DNA of 64,000 bases from Henningerozyma blattae CBS 6284 (lineage: Eukaryota; Ascomycota; Saccharomycetes; Saccharomycetales; Saccharomycetaceae), in the NCBI RefSeq assembly GCF_000315915.1, contig NC_020186.1:2294001-2358000 (forward strand), given 5' to 3'. The translations under genes were made by a program, and so were the position numbers. The notes below the pieces were generated by a model, which saw nothing but the letters and a program-made list of their open reading frames with translations, ran no database searches and was not told the origin of the DNA. Positions 10,694-21,278 of this stretch are shown one piece after another. Position 1 is the stretch's first letter, and every line of letters starts with the position of its first letter.

Positions 10694-11374
10694 TTAGTCA
10701 GCTTTAGTAGTTGAAGAAGTATTTTGTTTAGAACCGCTAGTAGTTGCAGAGGTATTCTGAGATGGTTCGGTATCTTTCTTTTGAGGTTTCGATTTATTAC
10801 CGTCACCATCTTCTGCTCTCTTTGCATATTTTGCTCTTTGAGCTGCTGCTTCTCTTTCATAGAATGCCTTTAATCTAACTTCTAAATCATATTCAGTATA
10901 CCATAAAGCAGCTTGTAAGACTAAAACACCTAAAAATAGGACAATTAGAATAATATTACTTGATGCAATAACTTGTAAACCTTGGTTTTCGGTTACTTCA
11001 CCCCAATTGCCAGTAATAGTGCATTCAATACCGGTTCTGATATTGGTGAGGAAAACACACATACCTAGAACATATAAGGCCAAGGAGGCATATTCAAAAT
11101 AGGTCAAGTCTGGGTTTGGTTTATAAATTCTGATGACACTACCGATTAAACCTAAACTATAAATGAAACAAATAACAATAATTAAATTACGAGGAATATC
11201 GTTTAAACGTTGATAATGTTCCAAAGCCAATTGAAATTGTTCTTGAGTTGCACTTTTATTAAATAATAGATTAAAATCATAAGCTTGGAATGCAAAGAAT
11301 AAACCAATCATAAAAGATGAAGATATTAAAATAAGTGAGGTACCCACTGTACAGAAAACTTTATATGGCCACAT
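10694..11374 (-). CDS. SHR3: ER packaging chaperone for amino-acid permeases
   Basis: This 226-residue polytopic protein has four hydrophobic segments (about residues 8-28, 62-84, 93-113 and 137-158) and a hydrophilic charged C-terminal tail. Strong family markers are the YDFNLLFN motif with the following ATQEQF, the GVLVLQAALWY segment and the block FLTNIRTG...NWGEVTENQG. In yeast Shr3 sits in the ER membrane. It keeps newly made amino-acid permeases from aggregating and helps load them into COPII vesicles, and its cytosolic tail contacts coat components. The tail here ends with a low-complexity Ser/Thr/Lys stretch. S. cerevisiae SHR3 (YDL212W) lies beside YDL211C, the duplicate partner of TDA7. 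Its position here, beside MRPL22 and RPS3, is the ancestral interleaved order. Confidence 0.95.
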   Translation of the reverse strand: MWPYKVFCTVGTSLILISSSFMIGLFFAFQAYDFNLLFNKSATQEQFQLALEHYQRLNDIPRNLIIVICFIYSLGLIGSVIRIYKPNPDLTYFEYASLALYVLGMCVFLTNIRTGIECTITGNWGEVTENQGLQVIASSNIILIVLFLGVLVLQAALWYTEYDLEVRLKAFYEREAAAQRAKYAKRAEDGDGNKSKPQKKDTEPSQNTSATTSGSKQNTSSTTKAD

Positions 11375-11986
11375 TTTTTATTTTTCTTATTCTTTGTATA
11401 TCACGGAGTGGTTAACTTATTCTTAAAAAATCGATTCTAAAATTTAGGAGTAGTACCAAATAATTATTACTTTTTTTAATATTCTTTAATCAAGAAGGCT
11501 AATAATATAAAGAGGTAGTCTTGAATTATTAATTAAATTTTTTTTCTTATATATTGAGCATTAATAATTTTACAAATTTCCATTCGGAGCTTCTTTCATG
11601 TGAAAAATCAAGATTTCTGATTGGGTAATAATGCTGATAATAGATAAAGTTTCTCGAGAAAGACAAATTCCAATTAAGAATTCTTAACTCAGCTGAAAAA
11701 AAAATTTCGATTGATTTACATGAATAACTAATTATGCTTGTATTACGATTTTCCGAATTTGATATTTTCATTAGAGGTACTGAATATAGCAGAATCATCC
11801 GATAATAAGAAGTCCCTATAAGAGTCATGCTTCATTATCCTTTCTTTCGAAGCAAGATGGAAAAGAAAAAAAAATAATAAAGATATTAGACGTGAATATG
11901 AATTTTCAATAGTGTATTAGCTTATTATTAGTTAAAGAGGTATATAAAGAAAAAATAGTTTATTATATAACAGCTTATCAAACAAT
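11375..11986. other. Intergenic region between SHR3 and RPS3
   Basis: About 600 bp of AT-rich sequence holding the SHR3 promoter and the RPS3 3' region. An open stretch on the minus strand around 11547-11828 has no ATG start and no recognisable motif. Nothing else is seen. Confidence 0.5.
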
Positions 11987-12733
11987 TTAAGCTTCAACAG
12001 CTTCTTCAGCTTCGGAAGCTGGTTCAGCTGGTCTGTAGTCCTTGACAGATGGAGCAACAATGGTTTCTTCTTCCTTTGGTTCAACGATTTTGACAGCATC
12101 TGGTAAGGATCTTGGACCGAATCTAGCTCTAGCTGGGTCTCTCATAATCTTAACCTTGATACCCAAAACACCTTGTCTCATCAAGACGTGTCTGGTAGCA
12201 GTGTCAATGAAATCGTTGACTGGTTGACCGGAGTGGATCAAGAAACCGTCAGCGAATTTCATAGCCTTAGCTCTAGCAGCTCTTAATTTACCAGAAACAA
12301 CGACTTCACAACCCTTGGCACCAGATTCCATAACGTATCTGACAACACCGTAAGCGGCTCTTCTGATAGCTAAACCGTTCAATAACTTGAACTTCATAGA
12401 TTCAGCTTGAGCAACAGCGGATAAACCACGGTCTTGGATTCTTTCAGCGTATAAGACAACGGAACCAGCCTTGTACTTGAATCTCTTTTGAACCAACAAG
12501 GTCAATTCGTTGATTCTTCTACCATTTTCACCTAAAACTTCTTGGGTTCTGGTGGCTCTAATGATAATTTCGGTCTTGGTTGGGGTAACTCTAACTTCAA
12601 CACCAGAGTAACCTTCTTCAGCCAATTCTCTGGTGAAGAATTCGTTTAATTCGGCGTAGAAGACACCGTCGGCAACTAACTTTCTCTTCTTGGAGATTGG
12701 AACAACGACCTTTGGAGCTTGAGCTTCAGACAT
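11987..12733 (-). CDS. RPS3: 40S ribosomal protein uS3
   Basis: This 248-residue protein is almost identical to S. cerevisiae Rps3 from residue 12 onward ([20 protein letters not shown]...). Rps3 is an essential small-subunit protein at the mRNA entry channel and also takes part in ribosome quality control. The type-2 KH domain covers about residues 30-100 and the C-terminal S3 domain follows ([29 protein letters not shown]). The N-terminus has a slightly longer start ([10 protein letters not shown]) than the S. cerevisiae form, and the last ~45 residues are an acidic, less conserved tail. Codon use is visibly biased toward preferred codons (ggt, gct, aga, aag), in contrast to its neighbours, as expected for a highly expressed gene. 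Location matches YNL178W. Confidence 0.99.
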   Translation of the reverse strand: MSEAQAPKVVVPISKKRKLVADGVFYAELNEFFTRELAEEGYSGVEVRVTPTKTEIIIRATRTQEVLGENGRRINELTLLVQKRFKYKAGSVVLYAERIQDRGLSAVAQAESMKFKLLNGLAIRRAAYGVVRYVMESGAKGCEVVVSGKLRAARAKAMKFADGFLIHSGQPVNDFIDTATRHVLMRQGVLGIKVKIMRDPARARFGPRSLPDAVKIVEPKEEETIVAPSVKDYRPAEPASEAEEAVEA

Positions 12734-12916
12734 TTTGTATAGCTTGGTTGGATTGTTTTATGTAGTGACTATAGAGTACAAAGAACACGCCTAATATCCA
12801 AAGCTTATTTTCTATACAAACTTTTTCTATATATTAAAAGACAATATTTCATCGACTTTAATTTTCCAGTGAAAAATTCAATGCCAAAAGGAAATTTCAA
12901 CATGTTGAAAAAAATC

Positions 12917-12924
12917 CGATGAGC
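12917..12924. promoter_or_regulatory. PAC-like core in RPS3 promoter
   Basis: CGATGAGC contains the GATGAG core of the PAC element (bound by Dot6/Tod6). It lies about 185 bp upstream of the RPS3 start, next to a TTGAAAAAAA stretch resembling RRPE. This is a weak match on its own. Confidence 0.35.
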
Positions 12925-12973
12925 CGAAATCGAAATAAAAACAACCAAACGAAAAAATAGTACAGACTGCTCA

Positions 12974-12986
12974 ACACCCATGCACC
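12974..12986 (+). promoter_or_regulatory. Rap1-like binding site upstream of RPS3
   Basis: ACACCCATGCACC matches the Rap1 consensus ACACCCRYACAYM at 12 of 13 positions and lies about 240 bp upstream of the RPS3 ATG. This is the usual place for Rap1 in yeast ribosomal-protein promoters. The call rests on motif match and position only. Confidence 0.6.
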
Positions 12987-13295
12987 AACAATTGTTTGCC
13001 AAGCAATAAATGCATATTATATAAGCAATATTTATCTAATAAAGGATTTGTATTAAAAGAATCGTTGAGCATTTATTTCAGAATCGAATAGTTTACTAGA
13101 AAACTATATGTTCTATTTTTTTTACAAACTGGAATAAGTCAATTTAACCTTACACTAGACATTTATAATCAATGTTTCAATCTCACTAATTATAGAAAAA
13201 AAATAAAGTGGGAAACTACATCGATCTATTAAAAAATGATTACTAGATATGCCTTATTTTATAGGTACATGCTGTATAACTATAGATTTTTCTTT

Positions 13296-14696
13296 TTAAT
13301 TCAGAGTAAGTGAATTTATAAGAAGCCTTCTATTTAGCCTTTTTTTTGGTTTTCTAACAGATGATGAATTTTGAGATAGGTTACTTTCATTAATTTGATT
13401 CTTACCCTTAGTACTAACATTAGTCTTTTTAATGTTAGTAGAATTCTTAGAAGAACCGGTATTGGACGCCCTTTCCTTGGAAACTTTATCCTTATCCACT
13501 TTCATTGAATTATCTGTATAATTTGCCTTCTTCTTCATGGGTCTTTTCTTTGCCATAGCTTTCTCTAATTCTAGGATATCTGAAGCAGTCTTATCATATA
13601 AATGTTTTTGTAATTCTTCATCTTGGAATTCTTTACGGATTAATTTGGATTCTTCGCAATCAACAATATATTTAACCTTCTCTAAATCTGTTCTATTAAC
13701 TGGTTCTAGTTCCGGGGTCATCACTGCATAAATAATATTTTCTGCACCACGTCTACCACTCTTGGTAAATAACCATAAGAGTGGGTATAAGATGATACAA
13801 TATAAAAAGATCAACAATATGATGGAGCCATTACTTATTATACGACGTAAGCTATTAGATCTCATTATACCAGGTTGGACTAATGTAACACTGACATTAG
13901 CACCATGTTCAGATAAAGTATTTGTATCTTTACCCTTCTTTTCTTCATTAATAGAACGCATTAATCGACGTTGTAATTCTAACATACATAATGATAATTG
14001 TAATTTAGATGTAGCAAAATATTTCAATGATCCATCAAATTTTCGATTTTGCCATAAAGGATCTTCTACATCAATACGCCCCATACTTTGCCATAGGCAA
14101 GTAGTTACAATGATACGAACATCACGATCAGGAGGTTGAGCTTTAAAACTTGGCTTCATTAGATCCAAGAGATGAAAGACACCTGCAAAGTTTGTGGCAA
14201 TTTGTAATTCTAACCCATCAATACTTGATTTTCTTTTAGAGAAAAGACAAGGCTCCATTTCGCCTGACATAACTAGAATACCATCTAATCTTCTTGGTGG
14301 AGAATTATTTAACCAGGTGGTGGCAAAATTCCGAACATCCAATAGATCGCTCAAATCGCATTCTTCCAAGTAAATTAGTTCATTACCTGATTGCTCTCTA
14401 ATATCATTACACCAATCAATAGTCCATTCATCTAAATTTCTTGTCAATAGAATCAACTGTGCCCCTCTTCTTGCCAAATCAAGGATTGCTGAAGTGCCCA
14501 TACCTTGAGAAGTACTACCAGTGACAATATACACTTTCCCATGCAAATTACGTTCCCATTTGTTAGCACCACCACTAGCCCAATATTTAATAGCGGATGC
14601 ACCTAAAACATATGGGGTGATGGTTTTGACTTGTTTCCAATAAGGCACAATACTAGTACCTTCAGTTAACACAGCACCTAAAAAATTCAATGGCAT
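13296..14696 (-). CDS. PBR1: Putative short-chain oxidoreductase, PBR1 (YNL181W) family
   Basis: This 466-residue protein has a Rossmann fold with the SDR cofactor motif TGSTSQGMG at residues 59-67, a CDLSD acidic turn near 113, and a membrane-type hydrophobic segment at about 291-310. The C-terminal ~100 residues are Lys/Ser/Asn-rich low complexity, which accounts for the extra length over the ~407-residue S. cerevisiae protein. YNL181W is an uncharacterised SDR-like protein reported to be needed for viability; its substrate is not known. The expected YxxxK active-site position reads FATSK at 227-231, with a Tyr one residue earlier, so the catalytic Tyr is displaced or absent. The gene lies between RPS3 and IPI3, as expected, and is divergent from IPI3. 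Confidence 0.88.
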   Translation of the reverse strand: MPLNFLGAVLTEGTSIVPYWKQVKTITPYVLGASAIKYWASGGANKWERNLHGKVYIVTGSTSQGMGTSAILDLARRGAQLILLTRNLDEWTIDWCNDIREQSGNELIYLEECDLSDLLDVRNFATTWLNNSPPRRLDGILVMSGEMEPCLFSKRKSSIDGLELQIATNFAGVFHLLDLMKPSFKAQPPDRDVRIIVTTCLWQSMGRIDVEDPLWQNRKFDGSLKYFATSKLQLSLCMLELQRRLMRSINEEKKGKDTNTLSEHGANVSVTLVQPGIMRSNSLRRIISNGSIILLIFLYCIILYPLLWLFTKSGRRGAENIIYAVMTPELEPVNRTDLEKVKYIVDCEESKLIRKEFQDEELQKHLYDKTASDILELEKAMAKKRPMKKKANYTDNSMKVDKDKVSKERASNTGSSKNSTNIKKTNVSTKGKNQINESNLSQNSSSVRKPKKRLNRRLLINSLTLN

Positions 14697-15284
14697 CTTT
14701 CTTTCTTTCTTTCTTTCGATAGTATCCCTAGTATCTGACCACCGATCTAGTTGTATCTATGAGAGATCTCTCCATTTCCAACAATTTTCAAAGTTTGTTA
14801 ATCCTTTTATAAACTTGATTATTCTTCGCGTAAAGAATATCTTTCCATTTTATTAATTTTCCAATTGAAATTTCCACATTGGGAAAAAATTGCGAACCAA
14901 CTTAATCAAGACTATCTATTACACATAAAATTTTGAAAAAGTGTAATTAAAAAAAAGTATTATAAGCAAGTCAAAATGATTATTAGATATGCTTTTTTAT
15001 GAAAGAGTAAAAATAAAAAGGATGATTTTAAAAGAAACAGTAGTTTCAGAAGAAATAGCCCTTAGTCTTCTTAGCTTTTTTTTTTTGAGTAATGCAATAA
15101 TATTGTATTGAGATTACACGGCGTTTTAGCTAATGGAGAAGCAAAATAATGATATACTTGATAATATTTAGATTTAAAATCATCTATCAAGAAAAATCTT
15201 ATTTATATACTTTATATTATCTTAATATTTTATTTATCTTGTGATAATGCCGGTCAGGAATTGAAGCGAAGAATTCGAAGAATT

Positions 15285-15294
15285 TGAAAAATTT
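15285..15294 (+). promoter_or_regulatory. RRPE element upstream of IPI3
   Basis: TGAAAAATTT is the core of the ribosomal RNA processing element bound by Stb3 in S. cerevisiae. It lies 106 bp upstream of the IPI3 ATG and just upstream of a PAC-like box. This pairing is typical of ribosome-biogenesis genes. Confidence 0.65.
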
Positions 15295-15310
15295 AAAAAT
15301 AAAAAAGTTT

Positions 15311-15320
15311 AGCTCATCGA
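15311..15320 (+). promoter_or_regulatory. PAC element upstream of IPI3
   Basis: AGCTCATCGA matches the PAC consensus (AKCTCATCGC) at 9 of 10 positions, 80 bp upstream of the IPI3 ATG and 16 bp after an RRPE core. Order and spacing match the ribosome-biogenesis regulon. Confidence 0.65.
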
Positions 15321-15399
15321 AAATAATATATTTTTAAAAAATGCTAGATATAAGCTAAACCTTCCACTAATAGCATTATAACCATACATATCAATAAGT

Positions 15400-16938
15400 A
15401 TGGAAGAAATAATATTTACTACCGGGAATTCAGGATCTGTTTCCAGTTTCCAATCCCGAGAACAGTCTTCTTTATCCCAAAGTAATGCTGTTGGTCCCAA
15501 TGCCATGGTTCGTTTGCCAAACGGATCCTTATTGGTTGCCCAATCTAATAAGGCGTTAATTAATGTGTACAATTTGAATGGATCTAATATGAAAAGGGAA
15601 TCTATTCATCAAAGATTACCAATTCCTGAAAAAATCATTTCAATGAATATTGTCAAACATTTGAATGATAGTACTATTGAACTACCATATTTATTATTAT
15701 GTGGTACAAATAGTGGTACTTTATATATCTGGGAATTATCTAGTGGCTGTTTATTACAAGCAAAACAGATGGCTCATTACCAAGGTATTATAAAAATTGA
15801 TAGTATGGATCATGGTAGATATATCATCACTGGTGGTAAAGATGGTAGAATTATAATTTGGGATACTGTAGAGTTAGTTTCTGGCAATGAAGATATCAAA
15901 CCATTGATCATTTTACACGATCATACATTACCAATAACAGATTTTGTTCTGTCCAAGACATACGGCGATTATTTATCATCTTCAGGAAGTAAATTAATTA
16001 CAAGTTCTCAAGATAGTACTATTCGTTGTTATAGTTTAAACAAAACTCAAACAGGCCAATTAAAAGGTCAATTGATTTGTACTTTTTCCAATACAAAGCC
16101 TATCAAAACTATGGTATTAGATCATGCTGACAGATGCTTATATTATGGTACCAACGACGGGGTCTTCTCTTTACCGTTATTCTATCGTATTGACAAACAA
16201 ACGATAATTGATATTTTAGGTACGAATAACACTGGAACTTCCAAGGGTAAGATTTTTACCTTAATTAAAGAGTCTAATGATACTACGAGAAGTAAATTGT
16301 ATAGTATGTCCCAAATATTGATAGAGTCTATTTATGGTACTGGTATTGAATTAATTGAATTATCAATGGACGGAAGCATATTAATTATTGGTGGCTCTGA
16401 AGGTACCGTAAGTATCTTGGAGATTTATTCCAAACAGATCATTAGAAACATTCAGAGCATTATCAATGTATCAGATTCTTCTTCTGACGCTAATAATGGC
16501 GTCAACAATTTGATGGTCCAAGTTGTGGAACCCAATGCCATTAAGGTTGGAGAAACTCATCATACTAATACCCAAAGAGATTGGAAAATACCTACTTTAC
16601 AAAGAGCTGTATATGATAGAAAGGGAGCCCATGATGTCTGGGTTCAATTGAACGATAGACCAAATCCCGAAGAACAAACTTTTGAAAAATACATGGATGA
16701 AATTGCTGATCAAAGCAAAGTGTTTACACAACTTGGTAGTGTAATCAGTGAAGTCAAAGTTACTGGTTCTGAAGACTCTACAGATACTTCCACCACACCG
16801 GTCACTGCCGCAGAAATTGTCCAGTTGAAGGCAAATCTCAAAAGCTTAACTGAAGCCTACGGTGAACTAAGAAACATGCACGAGCAGTTATTCCAGGAGC
16901 ACCAAACCCTTCTCGACCAGAATAACGCCTCTAAATAG
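15400..16938 (+). CDS. IPI3: Ipi3, WD-repeat subunit of the Rix1 complex
   Basis: This 512-residue protein has WD40 repeats over about residues 1-370, with signatures such as GTNSGTLYIWELSSG, ITGGKDGRIIIWD and ITSSQDSTIRCYSL, and a C-terminal helical region ending in a probable coiled coil (EIVQLKANLKSLTEAYGELRN). In yeast Ipi3 works with Ipi1 and Rix1 in the nucleus to process ITS2 and mature the pre-60S particle, and it also takes part in pre-replicative complex formation. Length is close to the ~555 residues of S. cerevisiae Ipi3. The gene occupies the YNL182C position between PBR1 and NPR1, on the expected strand, and carries PAC and RRPE elements in its promoter, which supports the assignment. 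Confidence 0.95.
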   Translation: MEEIIFTTGNSGSVSSFQSREQSSLSQSNAVGPNAMVRLPNGSLLVAQSNKALINVYNLNGSNMKRESIHQRLPIPEKIISMNIVKHLNDSTIELPYLLLCGTNSGTLYIWELSSGCLLQAKQMAHYQGIIKIDSMDHGRYIITGGKDGRIIIWDTVELVSGNEDIKPLIILHDHTLPITDFVLSKTYGDYLSSSGSKLITSSQDSTIRCYSLNKTQTGQLKGQLICTFSNTKPIKTMVLDHADRCLYYGTNDGVFSLPLFYRIDKQTIIDILGTNNTGTSKGKIFTLIKESNDTTRSKLYSMSQILIESIYGTGIELIELSMDGSILIIGGSEGTVSILEIYSKQIIRNIQSIINVSDSSSDANNGVNNLMVQVVEPNAIKVGETHHTNTQRDWKIPTLQRAVYDRKGAHDVWVQLNDRPNPEEQTFEKYMDEIADQSKVFTQLGSVISEVKVTGSEDSTDTSTTPVTAAEIVQLKANLKSLTEAYGELRNMHEQLFQEHQTLLDQNNASK

Positions 16939-18061
16939 CATGCCACACTACACTTGCATTAACCTGTACCATACACGATCGAAATAAAGATATATATAAT
17001 CAAAAAATACGTAATCATTAACATATATAATCAAACATCACAAAAAAGATTACATTAATAACGACTCAAATGACACCTGGTCAATGACGTCATATCACGT
17101 GCCTATAATATTGTTCCTGTATATTATTTTGCGCCTTCCGACAACAACGTCACCATCCACAATTTAATTCAGCGGCTAACAACTTCTGCCAGTGTCAACA
17201 TCAACCTTATTCTCAGAATAAACCCCCTTCCCATAACTTTGATATTGTGTCATCTTAAGCCTTTTTTGAGGATGTTATTACGGTGAAGCGAATGACGAAT
17301 TGGAAATCGCGATTAAACGGGTTCGGGAGTTTAAAGGATAAAATGGAATATCAATGAATGGAAATTTGAATAGAATTTAGATTGGATTTGATCAACTTCC
17401 AGCTAGCCATTTAATTTGTTTAAAAAATCCGCTAGCTTTTTATTTAGTATTACAAGAACAAATACATTCTACCAGTTCCTGCAGACGTGTTTGTTTCTAG
17501 TTTGGTATATTCCCCTTTCTCACTATCATATTCTATCTCGAGCAAGGAATTCCCTAGAACTGCAAATAATTAATCCCATTTTGCTGTTTTGTCTTTTGTA
17601 ATTGCTATTTACTCGTGAATCGTACTGCTGCTTATTTAATAATAGTTGCTGTTTCAAGACTAGAAATATACTTACTCGCACCATTAATTGTTTTTTCAGA
17701 ACGAAAAAAGAAAAAAAGAAATCACAACACGAGTTTCTCATTTGCCTACTTTTTCATCAAGTTGTTGTTGTTGTCAAATTACTGTCAAAGTCTTTTCTGC
17801 TTCATAAACAGCCTTTCCATTACACAAGACGTTCCTAACAGAGTTGTTTGCCCAAGGATAAACATATCGATAGTCACCTGAATCAATTCTTACCTCCGTC
17901 CCCTTTAGGCTCTTTCTCTTCAATTTTTTTTCTTCTACCTTGGGTTGTACGTATAATTCCTAGTTATATATATCCTATCAGTTCCAATTACATTTTATTT
18001 TTACGTTTATTATTAATATTAATAATATATTTTTTTTCATCACTTCCCTGTTTCTTGAACC
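16939..18061. other. Long NPR1 upstream region
   Basis: About 1.1 kb between IPI3 and NPR1. It holds a perfect palindromic TGACGTCA (17085-17092) followed at once by CACGTG (17096-17101), then pyrimidine-rich sequence down to the NPR1 ATG. Short open frames at 17416-17881 have no conserved features and are more likely 5'-leader sequence than genes. Confidence 0.5.
17085..17101. promoter_or_regulatory. CRE-type palindrome adjacent to an E-box
   Basis: TGACGTCA is the binding site of ATF/CREB-type bZIP factors (Sko1, Aca1/Cst6 in yeast), and CACGTG, four bases on, is a bHLH site. The pair lies ~150 bp past the IPI3 stop and ~960 bp upstream of NPR1. Motif match only. Confidence 0.45.
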
Positions 18062-20815
18062 ATGTTGTCTTTAACAAGATTACTTCAAGGATCCGGGGGT
18101 CCAACTACTTCCCCTGCTAGTAACACAACTGCCACTACTGTCACTACTACTACTACTACTACTACTACTACGGCACCCTCTACTACTGCAATCTCAGATC
18201 CTACAAACAATAATCCAAACAAAACCGCAAGCCATACACCTACTATTGCTACTGTTAGCGACTCTAACACTACAAACGCCACCACAAAGGCCGCTAATAC
18301 AACCGCCATGATGACGACCGCTAATAGTACTGTAACTGCTACCTCTACTACCAGCACCAGTGGCAATGGTATCATGAATAATAGAAACTTCTCAAACATG
18401 TCTCCTCAGAGTATTAATACACATTCAAATATAAATTATACAAATACTAATACCACAAATATTGCATCGCCCTTGAGCAGTAGTTTCTTGGATGTAAATA
18501 ATGCCCATACAGCCTCAGGTAGATCAATACCTTCTTTATCCACAATCATTCCGTACGCTGTACCAAGTTCAAACTCAAACTCAACTTCCAATATGAATAA
18601 TGGTAATAATGCAGGTATCGCATCAAAAAGTGGATCTTATATTGCTTCTTTGAATCAATGCGGTCACAATCAATACAGCGCCTCTTTACCGAACAATATC
18701 GCTGCTATTGATTCAAATGTTATCTCATCCCCTATAGTGGACAGCGTGGAACCTAGATTTGTTGTGTCTCGTCACAAACTTCATGCAAGGACAAACTCAC
18801 ATTCAAATAACTACTTAAACACTCATTCTAACAATAATACGCATAGTTTATCAAGATCAAGTTCGCTATCATCTCAATTGGGTAGCTTATTTTTTTCGAG
18901 TGGTAACTATCACAGTAATAATTCTCCTACAAATAATTATAGTTATAATAACAATCAACCCACAAACTTACCTTCTACTCTACCCACATCAATCCCAAAA
19001 CAACCTATAAGGGCAAGACAAGCCAGTTTTCACAGCGGTTCTCGCCAACATTCATCATCATCTTCTTATAATGATCAATTCTTAGAACATAATAATACTA
19101 ACACCAATACAAATAACAGCATGGGGACATCTCCCCAAATGGAACACACTAATAATAATACTACCATCAATAACAATATTAAGAATCAAAATACTTCTCA
19201 ATATCAAAGTCCTTCAAAATCAATTCCCGTTCGTCCGATTCAACAGAATCAATCTCAATTACAACATCAATCCCATTCTTCCATGGTGGACTTTAAAAGA
19301 TTTTTCCGTAGAACTCCTTCAGGGTCTTTTTCTCCAGGCTCTTATAGTAAATCTATAGGCAGTAACACTCCGACTCCAAGGCAAGGTGATGATAATTCCT
19401 CAACTGCCACAAATACTACGAATACTGCTACCACCAATGGTAATAATAATTCTACCATAGGAGGCCCAACTACTGCCACTACAAATATAAATATTCAATT
19501 GACAAATAATTCATTCTCTTCATCTTCTAATTCTTCATCTCTGGACTTTACTCCTACTAGCTTAAATTATAACAACAACAATAACAATACATCTGCTAGT
19601 GTCTCCACAAATAATTTTGAAAATTTATACAATAAAGATTCAAATGATAATGCTGATTTACCATTCTCCAAGAAATATATTTTGACTGGCCAAGATTTAG
19701 GTCAAGGTGCTGGAGGATCTGTAAAATTAGTTAAAAGAATTTATGATAATCAAATCTTTGCTGTGAAAAATTTTAGATCTAAATTTACTAATGAAAATAA
19801 ACGTGATTATATCAAGAAAATCACTTCGGAATATTGTATCGGTACCACTTTAAAACATCCAAATATAATTAAAACTATTGAAATCATTTATGAAATTGAT
19901 ACTATTTGGCAAGTCTTGGAATATTGTGAATTTGATTTATTCGCCATTGTAATGAGTAACAAAATGTCTTATGATGAAGTGTCTTGTTGCTTCAAGCAGA
20001 TTCTAACAGGTATTCAGTATCTTCATTCAATCGGTTTAGCTCATAGAGATCTAAAATTAGATAATTGTGTCATTAATAAAGATGGTATTGTTAAATTGAT
20101 TGATTTTGGGGCAGCTGTTGTCTTCCAATATCCTTTCTCAAAGAATTTGGTAGAGGCAACAGGCATTGTAGGAAGCGACCCATACTTGGCTCCTGAAGTT
20201 TGTATATTTGCAAAATACGATCCAAGACCAGTAGATATATGGTCTGCTGCAATTATTTTTGCTTGCATGATCTTAAAGAAGTTCCCTTGGAAATTACCAA
20301 AATTAAAAGATAATTCTTTTAAACTATTTTGCTCGGGTAGAGATTGTGATTCTTTAAGCGCATTGGTAACCAAAACTCCAAATCCTCCATCATATGAAAA
20401 TATTGATGAATCTTCTTCTCCAAATACAGGGAATTCTATGAATGATGGACATAGTGGCAGTCATAGTCCAGCAAAACCTCAATCCAATAATCCATCTGAT
20501 CCACATAATTTAAATATTGGTCCACAAAGGTTACTTCATACTTTGCCAGAAGAGTCACAATATATCATTTCTAAAATGATCGACCTTGCCCCAGCTTGTA
20601 GAGTAAATATTGATGAGATTATGAACGATGACTGGATCAGAAATATTGATATGTGCCGTATTAATGAAGAATCTCTTGAACTATTCGCTGGTTCTAATCA
20701 TTTGCATACCATTGTTGATCAAAGTGAAGCCCATATTGCAGGGCTAGAAAGGAAAAAAAGGATAATAGCCATTAAAAATATATATTATTCTCACCATTAT
20801 TTAGCATTTATTTGA
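18062..20815 (+). CDS. NPR1: Npr1 serine/threonine protein kinase
   Basis: This 917-residue kinase regulates the stability and sorting of nitrogen and amino-acid permeases under TORC1 control. The N-terminal ~530 residues are low-complexity Thr, Asn and Ser (a run of Thr encoded by act repeats near residue 35) with RRTPSGSFSPGS-type phosphosites. The kinase domain runs from about 537 to 865, with glycine loop LGQGAGGSVKLV, the lysine in FAVKNF, the catalytic loop HRDLKLDN at ~660 and DFGAA at ~681, so it should be active. A Ser/Asn/Pro insert sits in the C-lobe near 780-815. S. cerevisiae Npr1 is 790 residues; the excess is in the low-complexity head. Position and strand match YNL183C, between IPI3 and MRPL19. 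SHR3, which acts on the same permeases, is also in this window. Confidence 0.95.
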   Translation: MLSLTRLLQGSGGPTTSPASNTTATTVTTTTTTTTTTAPSTTAISDPTNNNPNKTASHTPTIATVSDSNTTNATTKAANTTAMMTTANSTVTATSTTSTSGNGIMNNRNFSNMSPQSINTHSNINYTNTNTTNIASPLSSSFLDVNNAHTASGRSIPSLSTIIPYAVPSSNSNSTSNMNNGNNAGIASKSGSYIASLNQCGHNQYSASLPNNIAAIDSNVISSPIVDSVEPRFVVSRHKLHARTNSHSNNYLNTHSNNNTHSLSRSSSLSSQLGSLFFSSGNYHSNNSPTNNYSYNNNQPTNLPSTLPTSIPKQPIRARQASFHSGSRQHSSSSSYNDQFLEHNNTNTNTNNSMGTSPQMEHTNNNTTINNNIKNQNTSQYQSPSKSIPVRPIQQNQSQLQHQSHSSMVDFKRFFRRTPSGSFSPGSYSKSIGSNTPTPRQGDDNSSTATNTTNTATTNGNNNSTIGGPTTATTNINIQLTNNSFSSSSNSSSLDFTPTSLNYNNNNNNTSASVSTNNFENLYNKDSNDNADLPFSKKYILTGQDLGQGAGGSVKLVKRIYDNQIFAVKNFRSKFTNENKRDYIKKITSEYCIGTTLKHPNIIKTIEIIYEIDTIWQVLEYCEFDLFAIVMSNKMSYDEVSCCFKQILTGIQYLHSIGLAHRDLKLDNCVINKDGIVKLIDFGAAVVFQYPFSKNLVEATGIVGSDPYLAPEVCIFAKYDPRPVDIWSAAIIFACMILKKFPWKLPKLKDNSFKLFCSGRDCDSLSALVTKTPNPPSYENIDESSSPNTGNSMNDGHSGSHSPAKPQSNNPSDPHNLNIGPQRLLHTLPEESQYIISKMIDLAPACRVNIDEIMNDDWIRNIDMCRINEESLELFAGSNHLHTIVDQSEAHIAGLERKKRIIAIKNIYYSHHYLAFI

Positions 20816-21278
20816 GCATTTATTAATTATCAACTTCATATGAGATAATTTTTTCCATACTTGTAACATTTATATATACATATTTTTTATTTTTTATTCA
20901 TATTAAATATTTCCCTTTATTTCAATATTTGTATTATGTATGTACTAATTTTTCTACATAATATTAATAGTTTACCATTGGTAAACATAGAACAAGAAAA
21001 GCTCTCCACTAATCTAATTAAATGAATCTTTTTAAACTTCAAATATATTTTGTTAAAGTATTTTGATGCTACTTTTCATTTTAGCAATTACTAGTTATTT
21101 TATTTAAAAAATTAAGTGACAGACAGAATCTTCCAAAGAAGTTCGGGAAGCTCAAGAAACTCATACCTTAAAAAATGAATTTTAAACTTAATTATAATAA
21201 GAAAAATACAAATTCAAACTAAAATTAAGGATAAAGAAGAAAATAGCATTCTATTATAAAATATTGTAGCATATTACA
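20816..21278. other. Intergenic region between NPR1 and MRPL19
   Basis: About 460 bp, AT-rich. It contains a short inverted motif TTTACCATTGGTAAA (20970-20984), a near-perfect palindrome of unknown meaning. No ORF or RNA gene is seen. Confidence 0.45.

Larger units (their letters stand above)
14697..15399. other. Divergent PBR1/IPI3 promoter region
   Basis: About 700 bp between two divergently transcribed genes. It begins with a short CTTT microsatellite (14697-14717) just upstream of PBR1 and contains the RRPE and PAC boxes near IPI3, annotated separately. Confidence 0.6.

Noticed and set aside
17416..17881. Several short ATG open frames upstream of NPR1
   Set aside because: Pyrimidine-rich leader composition, no conserved features; at most upstream ORFs in a long 5' leader.
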